A DNA stretch of 64,000 bases from DASZUK01 sp035547695. GTDB lineage: Bacteria; Actinomycetota; Acidimicrobiia; Acidimicrobiales; RAAP-2. The translations under genes and the position numbers were made by a program. Shown here one piece after another: positions 53,135 through 61,231 of the stretch; the stretch's first letter is position 1; every line of letters begins with the position of its first letter. The notes below the pieces were generated by a model. That model had not been told where the DNA came from. It worked only from the letters and a program-made list of their open reading frames with translations, and did no database searches. The stretch spans positions 1 to 64,000 of the forward strand of contig DASZUK010000037.1 in the NCBI GenBank assembly GCA_035547695.1, in the 5' to 3' direction.

Positions 53135-54625
53135 TCACGAGCTCAGTCGCTCCAAGAGGTCCGCCGGGTCGGCGCTCGCCTCCAGGAGGGCCGCCGTGAA
53201 CTCCGCCGTTCCTTTGAGAGGGTCCATCATAGGGACGCGGCGGAGGGGGTCGGACCCCAGGTCGAACACCACCGAGTCCCAGTTGGCGGTCACCACCGCC
53301 TCCGGCCACCGGGCCAGGCACTGCCCCCGGAACCAGGCCCGGGTGTCCCGCGGTGGCGTTGTCACCGCCGCGGCCACCTGGTCGTCGGTGACCAGCCGCT
53401 CCATGCCCAGCCGGGCGTACAGCGACCGCTCCGGCCGCAGGTCGTGGTACTGCAGGTCCAGCGCCGCCAGCCGGTCGTCGTGCCAGTCACAGCCGTGCCG
53501 GTCCATGTAGGCCAGCATTAGCTGCCGCTTGGCCACCCAGTCCAACTGCCTGGCCAGGCCGGACGGGTCGGTCTCCAGCGCCGACAGCACCGATTCCCAC
53601 CGGTCCAGCACCATCTGGCCGACGTCGCCGTCGCCCAGCACCTCCAGGCCGCGCTCCTCGGCGAACTTCCGGGCCGCCGTCAGCAGGTCCCACTGCACCT
53701 CCAGGGCGGTCGCCGTGGACCCGTCGGCCAGGGCCAGCGGCCGGGCCAGGGTCAGGTCGGTGGACACCTGGTGCATGGCCCGTACCGGGTCCGCCGGGGA
53801 CAGGTCCCGGGGCGGCAGGGCGTCGTCCTCCAGCATGGCCAGCACCAGGGCGGTGGTGCCGACCTTCAGGAAGGTGGCCACCTCCGACAGGTTGGCGTCG
53901 CCGACGATGACGTGCAGCCGCCGGAACCGGCGGGGGTCGGCGTGGGGCTCGTCCCGGGTGTTGACGATCGGCCGCTTCAAGGTGGTCTCCAGGCCGACCA
54001 CCTCCTCGAAGAACTCGGCCCGCTGGGTGATCTGGAAGTCCACCGCCGACCGGTCCAGGGCGGCGGTCTCGCAGCCGACCTTGCCGGCCCCGGTGAACAC
54101 CTGCCGGGTGACGAAGTGCGGCACCACCCCGGTGACCACCTTGGCGAACGGCAGCGACCGGTCCATGAGGTAGTTCTCGTGGCACCCGTACGAGTTGCCC
54201 TTGCCGTCGGAGTTGTTCTTGTACACCACCGCCGGCGGGGCCTCGGGGAACAGCCGGCGGGCCGCCAGCATGGACCGTCGCAGCACCTCCTCGCCGGCCT
54301 TGTCGTGCACCACCACCGACAGCGGGTCGGCGCACTCCGGGGTGGAGTACTCCGGGTGGGCGTGGTCCACGTAGTACCGGGCCCCGTTGGTCAGCACGGT
54401 GTTGGCCAGGTGGGTCTCCACCGCCGGCGGCATGGACCCCTCCCGGGCGAACCCCCGGGCGTCGTTGCCGGGTGTCTCGTCCTCGAAGTCCCAGCCGGTC
54501 CGGCGGTCGGCGTCGGCCGCGTAGGCGTTGACCAGCACCGACGACGCGGCGATGGGGTTGCCGTCGCCGCCGACGGTGTGGATGCCGTACTCGGTCTCGA
54601 TGCCGCAGACCTTCGGGATGGCCAC
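53135..54625 (-). CDS. dop: Depupylase Dop
   Basis: Removes Pup from tagged proteins and, in species with Pup-Gln, deamidates it. It shares the PafA fold: PKVCGIETEYGIHTVGGDGN, ARYYVDHAHPEYSTPEC, VYKNNSDGKGNSYGCHENYL, INTRDEPHADPRRFRRLHVI. The Dop-specific loop (DFEDETPGNDARGFAREGS) near the N-terminus separates it from PafA. At 496 aa it is full length. Since Pup here ends in Glu, depupylation and Pup recycling must be its main role. GTG at 54625 follows TAGGGT by six bases in the 15-base gap after mpa. Confidence 0.97.
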   Translation of the reverse strand: MAIPKVCGIETEYGIHTVGGDGNPIAASSVLVNAYAADADRRTGWDFEDETPGNDARGFAREGSMPPAVETHLANTVLTNGARYYVDHAHPEYSTPECADPLSVVVHDKAGEEVLRRSMLAARRLFPEAPPAVVYKNNSDGKGNSYGCHENYLMDRSLPFAKVVTGVVPHFVTRQVFTGAGKVGCETAALDRSAVDFQITQRAEFFEEVVGLETTLKRPIVNTRDEPHADPRRFRRLHVIVGDANLSEVATFLKVGTTALVLAMLEDDALPPRDLSPADPVRAMHQVSTDLTLARPLALADGSTATALEVQWDLLTAARKFAEERGLEVLGDGDVGQMVLDRWESVLSALETDPSGLARQLDWVAKRQLMLAYMDRHGCDWHDDRLAALDLQYHDLRPERSLYARLGMERLVTDDQVAAAVTTPPRDTRAWFRGQCLARWPEAVVTANWDSVVFDLGSDPLRRVPMMDPLKGTAEFTAALLEASADPADLLERLSS

Positions 54626-54631
54626 GGACCG

Positions 54632-54637
54632 ACCCTA
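54632..54637 (-). promoter_or_regulatory. TANNNT -10 box for dop
   Basis: TAGGGT ends 6 bases before the GTG at 54625, within the 15-base space after the mpa stop codon. Confidence 0.55.
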
Positions 54638-54640
54638 CCG

Positions 54641-56413
54641 CTACAGGTACTGCCCGGTGCCGACCCGCTCGATGGCCCGGCCCCCACGGACGTCCCGGTC
54701 CTCGCTGAGCAGGGTGCGGACGTACACGATCCGCTCCCCCTTCTTCCCGGAGATCCGGGCCCAGTCGTCCGGGTTGGTGGTGTTGGGCAGGTCCTCGTTC
54801 TCCTTATACTCCTGCCGGATGGACTCCAGCAGGTCGGCCGTCCGGATGCCGCCGGGCTCCCCGGCGATCACCCGCTTGATGGCCAGCTTCTTGGCCCGGC
54901 GGACGATGTTCTCGATCATGGCCCCCGACGCGAAGTCCCGGTAGTACAGGATCTCCTTGTCCCCGTTCTGGTAGGTGACCTCCAGGAACCGGTTGTCGTC
55001 GTCCTCCCGGTACATCTCGGCCACCGTCTTCTCGATGACGGCCAGCACCGCCTTGTGGGGGTCGCCGCCGCCCAGCCGGTCCACCTCGGCCCGGTCCAGC
55101 GGCAGCTCCGGGGTGAGGTACCGGGAGAAGATCTGGGCCGCCGCCTCCTGGTCGGGCCGCTCGATCTTGATCTTCACGTCCAGCCGCCCCGGCCGCAGGA
55201 TGGCCGGGTCGATCAGGTCCTCCCGGTTGGACGCCCCGATGACGATGACGTCCCGGAGCGACTCCACCCCGTCGATCTCGGCCAGCAACTGCGGCACGAT
55301 GGTGGACTCCATGTCCGAGCTGATGCCGGTGCCCCGGGTGCGGAACAGCGACTCCATCTCGTCGAAGAACACGATGACCGGCATCCCCTCGTCGGCCTTC
55401 TCCCGGGCCCGCTGGAACACCTGCCGGATCTGCCGCTCGGTCTCCCCGACGTACTTGTTGAGCAGCTCCGGCCCCTTGATGTTGAGGAAGAAGCTGCGGA
55501 CGTTGTCGTTGCCGGTGGTCTCCGCCACCTTCTTGGCCAGCGAGTTCGCCACCGCCTTGGCGATGAGGGTCTTGCCGCACCCCGGCGGGCCGTACAGCAG
55601 GATGCCCTTCGGGGCCGGCAGGTCGTACTCGGCGAACAGCGCCCGGTGCAGGTACGGCAGCTCCACCGCGTCGGTGATGGCCTCGATCTGGGCGTCCAGG
55701 CCGCCGACGTCGGCGTAGGTGATGTCCGGCACCTCTTCGAGGACCAGCTCCTCGCTCTCCAGCTTCGGCAGCTTCTCGATCAGCAACTGGGAGCGCACGT
55801 CCATCAGCAGGGAGTCGCCGGCCCGCAGGTGGGCGCCCACCATGTCCTCGGCCAGCTCCGCCACCCGCTCCTCGTCGGCCCGGGCGAACACGATGCACCG
55901 CCGGCCGTCCTCCAGCCGCTCCTTCAGGGTCACCACCTCGCCGGCCAGCTCCGCGTCGCGGACCAGCACCACGTTCAGCGACTCGTTCAGCACCACCTCG
56001 TTGCCCTTGCGGACCACCCCGGGATCGATGTCCGGGTGCAGGGCCACCCGCATCTTCCGGCCCCCCGAGAACACGTCCACGGTGCCGTCTTCGTTGACCC
56101 CCAGGAACGTCCCGTAGGCCGCCGGCGGCTGGGTCAGCTTCTCGACCTCCTCCCGCAGCGCCGCCAGTTGCTCCTTGGCCTGCTGCAGGGTGAACGTCAG
56201 CTTCTCGTTCTGCGACACCGCGTGGGCCAACTGGCCCTTGGACTCCAGCAGCCGCTCCTCCAGGGCCTGCACCCGGCCGGGGCTCTCCTGCAGCCGCCGT
56301 CGCAGGGCGTGCACCTCGTCTTCGGCCTCCAGCAGGCGGCTGCGCAGGACCTCCAGCTCCGCCTCCTGGCCGTCGTACTGTCCTCGATCAGGCGTCGGAC
56401 TCACCTCCCGCAC
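54641..56413 (-). CDS. mpa: Proteasomal ATPase Mpa (ARC)
   Basis: Hexameric AAA+ unfoldase that recognises pupylated proteins and feeds the 20S core. An N-terminal coiled coil (about 15-95, VLRSRLLEAEDEVHALRRRL) captures Pup. Double OB domains follow, then the AAA module with LLYGPPGCGKTLIAKA (Walker A) and VIVFFDEMESLFRTRG (Walker B). The C-terminus GTGQYL carries the penultimate Tyr needed to open the proteasome gate. At 590 aa it fits the family. GTG at 56413 is the annotated start, with an alternative GTG at 56404. Divergent from the ferredoxin gene. Confidence 0.96.
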   Translation of the reverse strand: MREVSPTPDRGQYDGQEAELEVLRSRLLEAEDEVHALRRRLQESPGRVQALEERLLESKGQLAHAVSQNEKLTFTLQQAKEQLAALREEVEKLTQPPAAYGTFLGVNEDGTVDVFSGGRKMRVALHPDIDPGVVRKGNEVVLNESLNVVLVRDAELAGEVVTLKERLEDGRRCIVFARADEERVAELAEDMVGAHLRAGDSLLMDVRSQLLIEKLPKLESEELVLEEVPDITYADVGGLDAQIEAITDAVELPYLHRALFAEYDLPAPKGILLYGPPGCGKTLIAKAVANSLAKKVAETTGNDNVRSFFLNIKGPELLNKYVGETERQIRQVFQRAREKADEGMPVIVFFDEMESLFRTRGTGISSDMESTIVPQLLAEIDGVESLRDVIVIGASNREDLIDPAILRPGRLDVKIKIERPDQEAAAQIFSRYLTPELPLDRAEVDRLGGGDPHKAVLAVIEKTVAEMYREDDDNRFLEVTYQNGDKEILYYRDFASGAMIENIVRRAKKLAIKRVIAGEPGGIRTADLLESIRQEYKENEDLPNTTNPDDWARISGKKGERIVYVRTLLSEDRDVRGGRAIERVGTGQYL

Positions 56414-56492
56414 CGCCGACTGCTGCTCACCATACCGGCCGTGACCCCGCCGTGGGCACCGGCGGGATGCACCATCTGGGCCCCTCCCGTAC

Positions 56493-56498
56493 TAATGT
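56493..56498 (+). promoter_or_regulatory. -10 box (TAATGT) of the ferredoxin gene
   Basis: TAATGT about 70 bases before the ATG at 56570 gives a normal leader, which also carries GGAGGAAGG as a ribosome binding site. Confidence 0.4.
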
Positions 56499-56569
56499 GG
56501 AGTGTTCTTTCGACCGCCGCACGGGCTCCGTCAGGCGGACGCGGCGGACCCGATGGAGGAAGGCAACCA

Positions 56570-56806
56570 ATGAAGGTCTGGATCGACCAGGATCTCTGCA
56601 CCGGTGACGGTCTCTGCGAGGAGATCGCCCCTGCGGTCTTCACCCTGCTCGACGACGGGCTCGCCTACGTCAAGGAGGGCGACGACGTCAAGAACGAACC
56701 GGGCGGCTCCGCCGGCTTGGCCCTGGTCCCCGAAGACCTGGAGGATGCCGTCCAGGAGGCCTCCGAGGAGTGCCCCGGCGAGTGCATCTTCATCGAGCGC
56801 GACTGA
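56570..56806 (+). CDS. Single-cluster ferredoxin
   Basis: A 78-aa electron carrier. Cys ligands are in DLCTGDGLCEEIAP (Cys10, Cys16) and ECPGECIFIE near the C-terminus, the pattern of small actinobacterial [3Fe-4S] or [4Fe-4S] ferredoxins. It begins MKVWIDQDLCTGDGLC, characteristic of the family that reduces cytochrome P450s and similar oxygenases. The partner is not evident here. ATG at 56570 has GGAGGAAGG upstream. Its position next to mpa is shared with other actinobacteria as I recall. Confidence 0.9.
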   Translation: MKVWIDQDLCTGDGLCEEIAPAVFTLLDDGLAYVKEGDDVKNEPGGSAGLALVPEDLEDAVQEASEECPGECIFIERD

Positions 56807-56900
56807 CCCCGCGCCGCCGGCGCGGCTGAGCTCCATCATTCGGCGGTACCCGCGGTGGCCGCCGCGCGACCTGGATGCCCGCGGGGGCGGTCGCCCCTGG

Positions 56901-56983
56901 CCGGCATCGGTGATCCTCGGTGGACCGGCATTGGTGATCTTCGTCGGAGTCGCCGGCAGCGCAACTTGAGCACATCTGCTCAA
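56901..56983. repeat. 24-bp tandem repeat and inverted repeat between ferredoxin and trmI
   Basis: Two 24-base units (56901-56924, 56925-56948) sharing CCGGCATYGGTGATCYTCG are followed by a perfect 7-bp stem with 4-base loop at 56966-56983 (TTGAGCA / TGCTCAA). Lying between convergent genes, the stem may act as a bidirectional terminator. Confidence 0.6.
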
Positions 56984-57001
56984 AGAGCGCCGCCCGTGAC
57001 G

Positions 57002-57880
57002 TCAAAAAACTTCTTCCGCCCCCGCCCCCTCCGGCTCCGTTTCCGGCGGTGCCGCCCCCGCCCCCGCCTCTGCCGCCTGCTCCGGCGCCGGTTCGGTGGC
57101 CGCGAACCCGGTCCGGTCGGCCAGCCGCCGGGCGGTGGTCAGGAAGCCGGTGTGGGCCACCATGCGGTGGTCCGGCCGCACCGACCGGGCCTCGATGTGC
57201 CAGGTGCGGTGCAGCACCTCCACGGTCTGCCCCAGGCCGAACCCGGCGGCGTCCAGGTCGGCCCGGAGCTGGGCGGTCTGGTTGATGGTGGGCAGGTAGG
57301 CCAGCAGCAGCCCCCCCGGCCGCAGGGCCCGGCCGGCGTGCGGCAGCACCCGCCAGGGCTCCGGCATGTCCAGCAGCACCCGGTCCAGCCCGGTCTCGTC
57401 GATGCCCTCGGTGACGTCCCGGATGTGCACCGTGTAGTCCGCGTCCGGCCCCAGCAGGGCGGCCACGTTGGCCCGGGCCCGGGCGGCGAAGTCCTCCCGC
57501 AGCTCGTACCCCACCACCGACGCCCCGGCCCGCAGCAGCGCCATCGACAGCGCCCCCGACCCCACCCCGGCCTCCAGCACCCGCTGCCCCGGGCCGATGT
57601 CGGCGGCCATCAGGATGGCCCCGAGGTCCTTCGGGTAGATCACCTGGGCCCCCCGCGGCATCTTCAGCACCACGTCCGACAGCGTCGGCCGCAGCACCAG
57701 GAACTGCCGCCCGGTGCTGCCGGTCACCGTGCTGCCCTCCTCCAGCCCGATGACGTCGTCGTGGTCCACGATGCCGGCGTGGGTGTGGAACGACCGGCCG
57801 CCGGCCAGGGTCACCAGGTACCGGCGGTCCTTGGCGTCGATCAGCAGCACCCGCTCGCCGGCGGCCAGGGTCGAGCGCAC
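57002..57880 (-). CDS. trmI: tRNA (adenine-58-N1) methyltransferase TrmI
   Basis: SAM-dependent enzyme that makes m1A58 in the T loop of tRNAs. The N-terminal beta domain (RVLLIDAKDRRYLVTLAGGR) precedes the Rossmann fold with GQRVLEAGVGSGALSMALL (SAM site) and VLLDMPEPWRVLPHAGRAL (catalytic region, Asp/Pro/Glu). The Glu/Ala-rich tail after about residue 265 is non-conserved. In mycobacteria the homologue Rv2118c also lies near the proteasome genes. GTG at 57880 begins the conserved domain. It follows the 57886 gene by five bases. Confidence 0.93.
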   Translation of the reverse strand: MRSTLAAGERVLLIDAKDRRYLVTLAGGRSFHTHAGIVDHDDVIGLEEGSTVTGSTGRQFLVLRPTLSDVVLKMPRGAQVIYPKDLGAILMAADIGPGQRVLEAGVGSGALSMALLRAGASVVGYELREDFAARARANVAALLGPDADYTVHIRDVTEGIDETGLDRVLLDMPEPWRVLPHAGRALRPGGLLLAYLPTINQTAQLRADLDAAGFGLGQTVEVLHRTWHIEARSVRPDHRMVAHTGFLTTARRLADRTGFAATEPAPEQAAEAGAGAAPPETEPEGAGAEEVF

Positions 57881-57885
57881 CGCCT

Positions 57886-58161
57886 TCAGTCGGCGTCGGA
57901 GGCGTCGGCGGGGCCGCCGTGGCCAGTGGCCCCCCCGGGGCCGCCGGAACCCCCGGAACCCCCGGAACCCCCGGGGCCGCGCAGCGTCACCAGGTACCGC
58001 TGCCCCGGCTCGATGGGCACCGACAGGATCAGGTCGTCCGGCCGGCGCCGGGCCCGCCGCAGCAGGAAGGCGCTGCCGGCCAGCACGAACCAGGCCCAGT
58101 GCTCCCCGTTCATCCCCCGCCGGAACCCCGACCGGGCCAGCCGCCGCAGCAGGGCGTCCAC
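57886..58161 (-). CDS. Small protein with Gly/Ser tail, unknown
   Basis: A 91-aa protein. Residues 1-45 (MDALLRRLARSGFRRGMNGE then HWAWFVLAGSAFLLRRARRR) contain a short hydrophobic segment flanked by Arg clusters, so it may associate with the membrane. The tail is low-complexity (GGSGGSGGSGGPGGATG). I recognise no family. GTG start at 58161. It lies directly between the 58174 gene and trmI on the same strand. Confidence 0.6.
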   Translation of the reverse strand: MDALLRRLARSGFRRGMNGEHWAWFVLAGSAFLLRRARRRPDDLILSVPIEPGQRYLVTLRGPGGSGGSGGSGGPGGATGHGGPADASDAD

Positions 58162-58173
58162 CTCCGGGGAGCC

Positions 58174-58392
58174 TCAGACCCGCCGCAGCTCGATGACGGC
58201 CGACTTGGACCGGCCCCGCCGCTTGCCGGCCAGGTACGCCACGGTGACCACCGCCAGGGCCACCGCCCCGGCGACCACGACGACAGGGGGCATGGCGGCC
58301 TTGGCGGTGGCCTCCCCTTCGCCGGCCAGCCGGGCGTAGGCCGCCTGCAGGTCGTCGCGGGTGATCCGGCGCCCGTTGGTGGTCAGGGCCAT
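58174..58392 (-). CDS. Single-span membrane protein, 72 aa
   Basis: A short basic N-terminus (MALTTNGRRITRDDLQAAYA) leads into a hydrophobic span (PPVVVVAGAVALAVVTVAYL) and a basic tail (AGKRRGRSKSAVIELRRV). The function is unknown. The ATG overlaps the stop codon of the holin-like gene by one base (TGATG), so the two proteins are probably made together. Confidence 0.7.
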   Translation of the reverse strand: MALTTNGRRITRDDLQAAYARLAGEGEATAKAAMPPVVVVAGAVALAVVTVAYLAGKRRGRSKSAVIELRRV

Positions 58393-58853
58393 CAGTGGCT
58401 CCCTTCGTCTCTGCCGCCGTCTCTGCCGCCGCGGCCGCTTCCCCCGGCGTCCCCGGCCCGGCTCGCCACCGGCAGCCGCCGGGCCGCCGGGCCCTTGGCG
58501 ATCCGCCAGATGGTCAACCCGATGAGGGCCGCGGCAACCACCGACACGATCAGGTAGGGCAGCCAGCTCAGGTTGCCGGCGAACGTCGTGCCGGTCTCCC
58601 CCTGCAGCAGCCGGAGCAGCCCGACCAGCAGCAGGACCACCCCGACGCACAGGGCCAGCGACCCCAGCACCCCGAACGCCAGGAACCGGCCCACGCCCTT
58701 CAACGGGCCCAGGGTCTCCTGCTTCAGGTAGTCGATGGTCAACTGCACGGCGTCGCCGCCGGCCTCCTTCACCCGGCCGACCGGCCCCCCGGCGTCGCCG
58801 GACCGCCCGGAGCCCCCGGGAGCACCGTTCCGGCCCCGATCGAACAGTCCCAT
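58392..58853 (-). CDS. Holin-superfamily-like two-span membrane protein
   Basis: A 153-aa protein with a Gly-rich N-terminus, an amphipathic helix (DAVQLTIDYLKQETLGPLKG) and two membrane spans (FGVLGSLALCVGVVLLLVGL and LPYLIVSVVAAALIGLTIW). The C-terminus is Gly/Arg-rich. It resembles the chromosomal phage-holin-superfamily proteins (old name DUF1469) common in actinobacteria; there is no prophage context. GGAAGG precedes the ATG at 58853. First of a short operon ending with trmI. Confidence 0.75.
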   Translation of the reverse strand: MGLFDRGRNGAPGGSGRSGDAGGPVGRVKEAGGDAVQLTIDYLKQETLGPLKGVGRFLAFGVLGSLALCVGVVLLLVGLLRLLQGETGTTFAGNLSWLPYLIVSVVAAALIGLTIWRIAKGPAARRLPVASRAGDAGGSGRGGRDGGRDEGSH

Positions 58854-58976
58854 CGGTTCATCCTTCCCCGGGCGGGCCACCGGCCGCAAGCAACCGCCGC
58901 CGTCGTGCCTGCTCCACCCACCGCCGGCCCACCGCCGGCGGCCCGGAGTTTGGCTCGCCACCACTCCCCCAATGGG

Positions 58977-58982
58977 TAGGGT
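58977..58982 (+). promoter_or_regulatory. TANNNT -10 box for tkt
   Basis: TAGGGT ends 6 bases before the ATG at 58989, the start of the pentose phosphate operon. Confidence 0.55.
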
Positions 58983-58988
58983 GAGGCC

Positions 58989-61052
58989 ATGTCCGGCACG
59001 GCCCCCCTGCCCGCCGACCAGGCCCCTGACGACGGGTTGGAGGAGCTGGCCATCAACGTCATCCGTGGCCTGGCCATGGATGCCCCCCGGAAGGCCAATT
59101 CCGGCCACACCGGCACCGCCATGGCCCTGGCGCCGCTGGCCCACGTGCTGTGGACCAGGGTGATGCGGTACGACCCGGAGGACCCGGCCTGGCCGGACCG
59201 CGACCGGTTCGTGCTGTCCAACGGGCACGCCTCCATCCTGCTGTACTCCATGCTGTACCTCACCGGCTACGGCCTCACCCTGGACGACCTGAAGGCGTTC
59301 CGGCAGTGGACCAGCAAGACCCCCGGGCACCCCGAGCACCGGCACACCGCCGGGGTGGAGGTGACCACCGGCCCGCTGGGCCAGGGGTTCGCCAACGGGG
59401 TCGGCATGGGGGTGGCCGAGCGGTTCCTGCGGGCCAGGTTCGGCCCGGACCTGGTGGACCACCACACCTTCGTCATCGCCGGCGACGGCTGCCTGGAGGA
59501 GGGCATCTCGCACGAGGCCGCCTCGCTGGCCGGCCACCTGCAGCTCGGACGGCTGGTGTACGTCTACGACGACAACCACATCTCCATCGACGGCCCCACC
59601 GAGCTGTCCTACACCGACAAGGTCCCCGAGCGGTTCGACGGCTACGGCTGGGACGTCGACGTGGTCGGGGAGATCGCCAACGACACCGCCGCCCTGGAGA
59701 AGGCGCTGCGGCGGGCCATGGCCGTCGAGGACAAGCCGTCGCTGATCGTGCTGCGCAGCCACATCGGCTGGCCGGCGCCGACGCTGACGGACACCGCCAA
59801 GGCCCACGGCGACCCGTTCCCGGCGGAGGAGATCCGGGCCACCAAGGAGATCCTGGGGCTGCCGCCGGACGAGACGTTCTGGGTCCCCGACGCCGTCCTG
59901 GACCTGTACCGGGCCTGCGGGCCGCGGGGCCGGCAGTTGCACGCCGAGTGGACCGCCCGGTTCGACGCCTGGGACGGCGACCGGGCGGCCTGGGACGCCG
60001 CGTGGGCCGGCGGCGGCCTGTCGGGGTGGGAGGCCAAGCTGCCCACCTTCGAGGTCGGTGCGGAGGTGGCCACCCGCAAGGCCCTCAACACCTGCATCAA
60101 CGCCACCGCCGACCAACTGCCGGGCCTGGTGGCCGGGGCGGCGGACCTGACCGGGAACACCGGGGTCAAGGTGGACGGGGCCGAGCAGCAGTCGGTGGAG
60201 CACCCCGACGGCCGCCAGGTGTACTACGGCATCCGGGAGCACGGCATGGGGGCGGTGATGACCGGCATGGCCCACCACGGCGGCGTCCTGCCGGTCGGCG
60301 GCACCTTCTTCGTGTTCAGCGACTACATGCGCGGCGCCGTCCGGCTGGCCGCGCTCTCCCGGGCCCACGTCATCTACTCCTGGACCCACGACTCGGTCGG
60401 CCTCGGCGAGGACGGCCCCACCCACCAGCCCGTCGAGCAGTTGGCGTCCATGCGGGCCATGCCGGGGCTGCAGGTCATCCGGCCGGCGGACGCCAACGAG
60501 ACCGCCCAGGCCTGGAGGATGGCGGTGGACGGCGACGAGCCGGCGGCGCTGGTCCTGTCCCGGCAGAACCTGCCGGTCCTGGAGGAGACGGCGGCCCGGG
60601 CCGCCGACGGCCTCCCCCGCGGTGGCTACGTCCTGGCCGACGAGGCCCCGGCCGACGGCGACGGCCCCGACGGCCAGCCGGCCCCGCCGGACGTGGTGCT
60701 GATCGGGACCGGCGGCGAGGTGCACGTGTGCCTGGACGCCGTCCCGCTGCTGGCCGACCGCGGCCTGCGGGCCCGGGTGGTGTCCCTGCCGTGCTGGGAG
60801 TGGTTCGAGGCCCAGGACGACGACTACCGGGACGACGTGCTGCCGCCCGACGTCCCCGCCCTGGCGGTGGAGGCGGCGTCGTCGTTCGGCTGGGACCGGT
60901 ACGCCGACGACTCCGTGTCCATCGACACCTTCGGGGCGTCGGCCCCCGGCGCCGAGGCGCTGGCGGCGTTCGGGTTCACCGCTGCCAACGTCGCCGACCG
61001 GGCCGAGGCCCTGGTGGCCGCCCTGGACGGGAACCTGGCCACCGCGGACTGA
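58989..61052 (+). CDS. tkt: Transketolase
   Basis: TPP enzyme transferring two-carbon units in the pentose phosphate pathway. The TPP-binding stretch starts FVIAGDGCLEEGISHEAASL and continues to VYDDNHISIDG. The pyrimidine domain has YYGIREHGMGAVMTGMAHHG and the catalytic His region THDSVGLGEDGPTHQPVE. The N-terminal ANSGHTGTAMALAPLAHVLW and HASILLYSMLYLTGY are also typical. At 687 aa it is full length. First gene of tkt-tal-gnd-zwf, with a six-base leaderless-type promoter spacing. Confidence 0.97.
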   Translation: MSGTAPLPADQAPDDGLEELAINVIRGLAMDAPRKANSGHTGTAMALAPLAHVLWTRVMRYDPEDPAWPDRDRFVLSNGHASILLYSMLYLTGYGLTLDDLKAFRQWTSKTPGHPEHRHTAGVEVTTGPLGQGFANGVGMGVAERFLRARFGPDLVDHHTFVIAGDGCLEEGISHEAASLAGHLQLGRLVYVYDDNHISIDGPTELSYTDKVPERFDGYGWDVDVVGEIANDTAALEKALRRAMAVEDKPSLIVLRSHIGWPAPTLTDTAKAHGDPFPAEEIRATKEILGLPPDETFWVPDAVLDLYRACGPRGRQLHAEWTARFDAWDGDRAAWDAAWAGGGLSGWEAKLPTFEVGAEVATRKALNTCINATADQLPGLVAGAADLTGNTGVKVDGAEQQSVEHPDGRQVYYGIREHGMGAVMTGMAHHGGVLPVGGTFFVFSDYMRGAVRLAALSRAHVIYSWTHDSVGLGEDGPTHQPVEQLASMRAMPGLQVIRPADANETAQAWRMAVDGDEPAALVLSRQNLPVLEETAARAADGLPRGGYVLADEAPADGDGPDGQPAPPDVVLIGTGGEVHVCLDAVPLLADRGLRARVVSLPCWEWFEAQDDDYRDDVLPPDVPALAVEAASSFGWDRYADDSVSIDTFGASAPGAEALAAFGFTAANVADRAEALVAALDGNLATAD

Positions 61053-61231
61053 GCCGGCCGCTCCGTCCGTCCCGGGCCGAGGCGCCGCCGGGCGGCCACC
61101 GTGGCCCCGGGCCGGGGGCGCCGACCGGGCGGACGGACCGGCCGGCGGACGGACAGGCGGCACCGGGCCGACGAGGAGGCACGGGCCGACATGACGAAGC
61201 CGACGATGACGAAGAGGACGAGGAGGAAGCC

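Noticed and set aside
53771..56569. Extension of the ferredoxin frame upstream to 53771
   Set aside because: The upstream part is antisense to dop and mpa; the ferredoxin starts at 56570 with a clear ribosome binding site.
58392..58853. Prophage indicated by a holin-like gene
   Set aside because: Chromosomal two-span proteins of this superfamily are common in actinobacteria, and no other phage gene is nearby.
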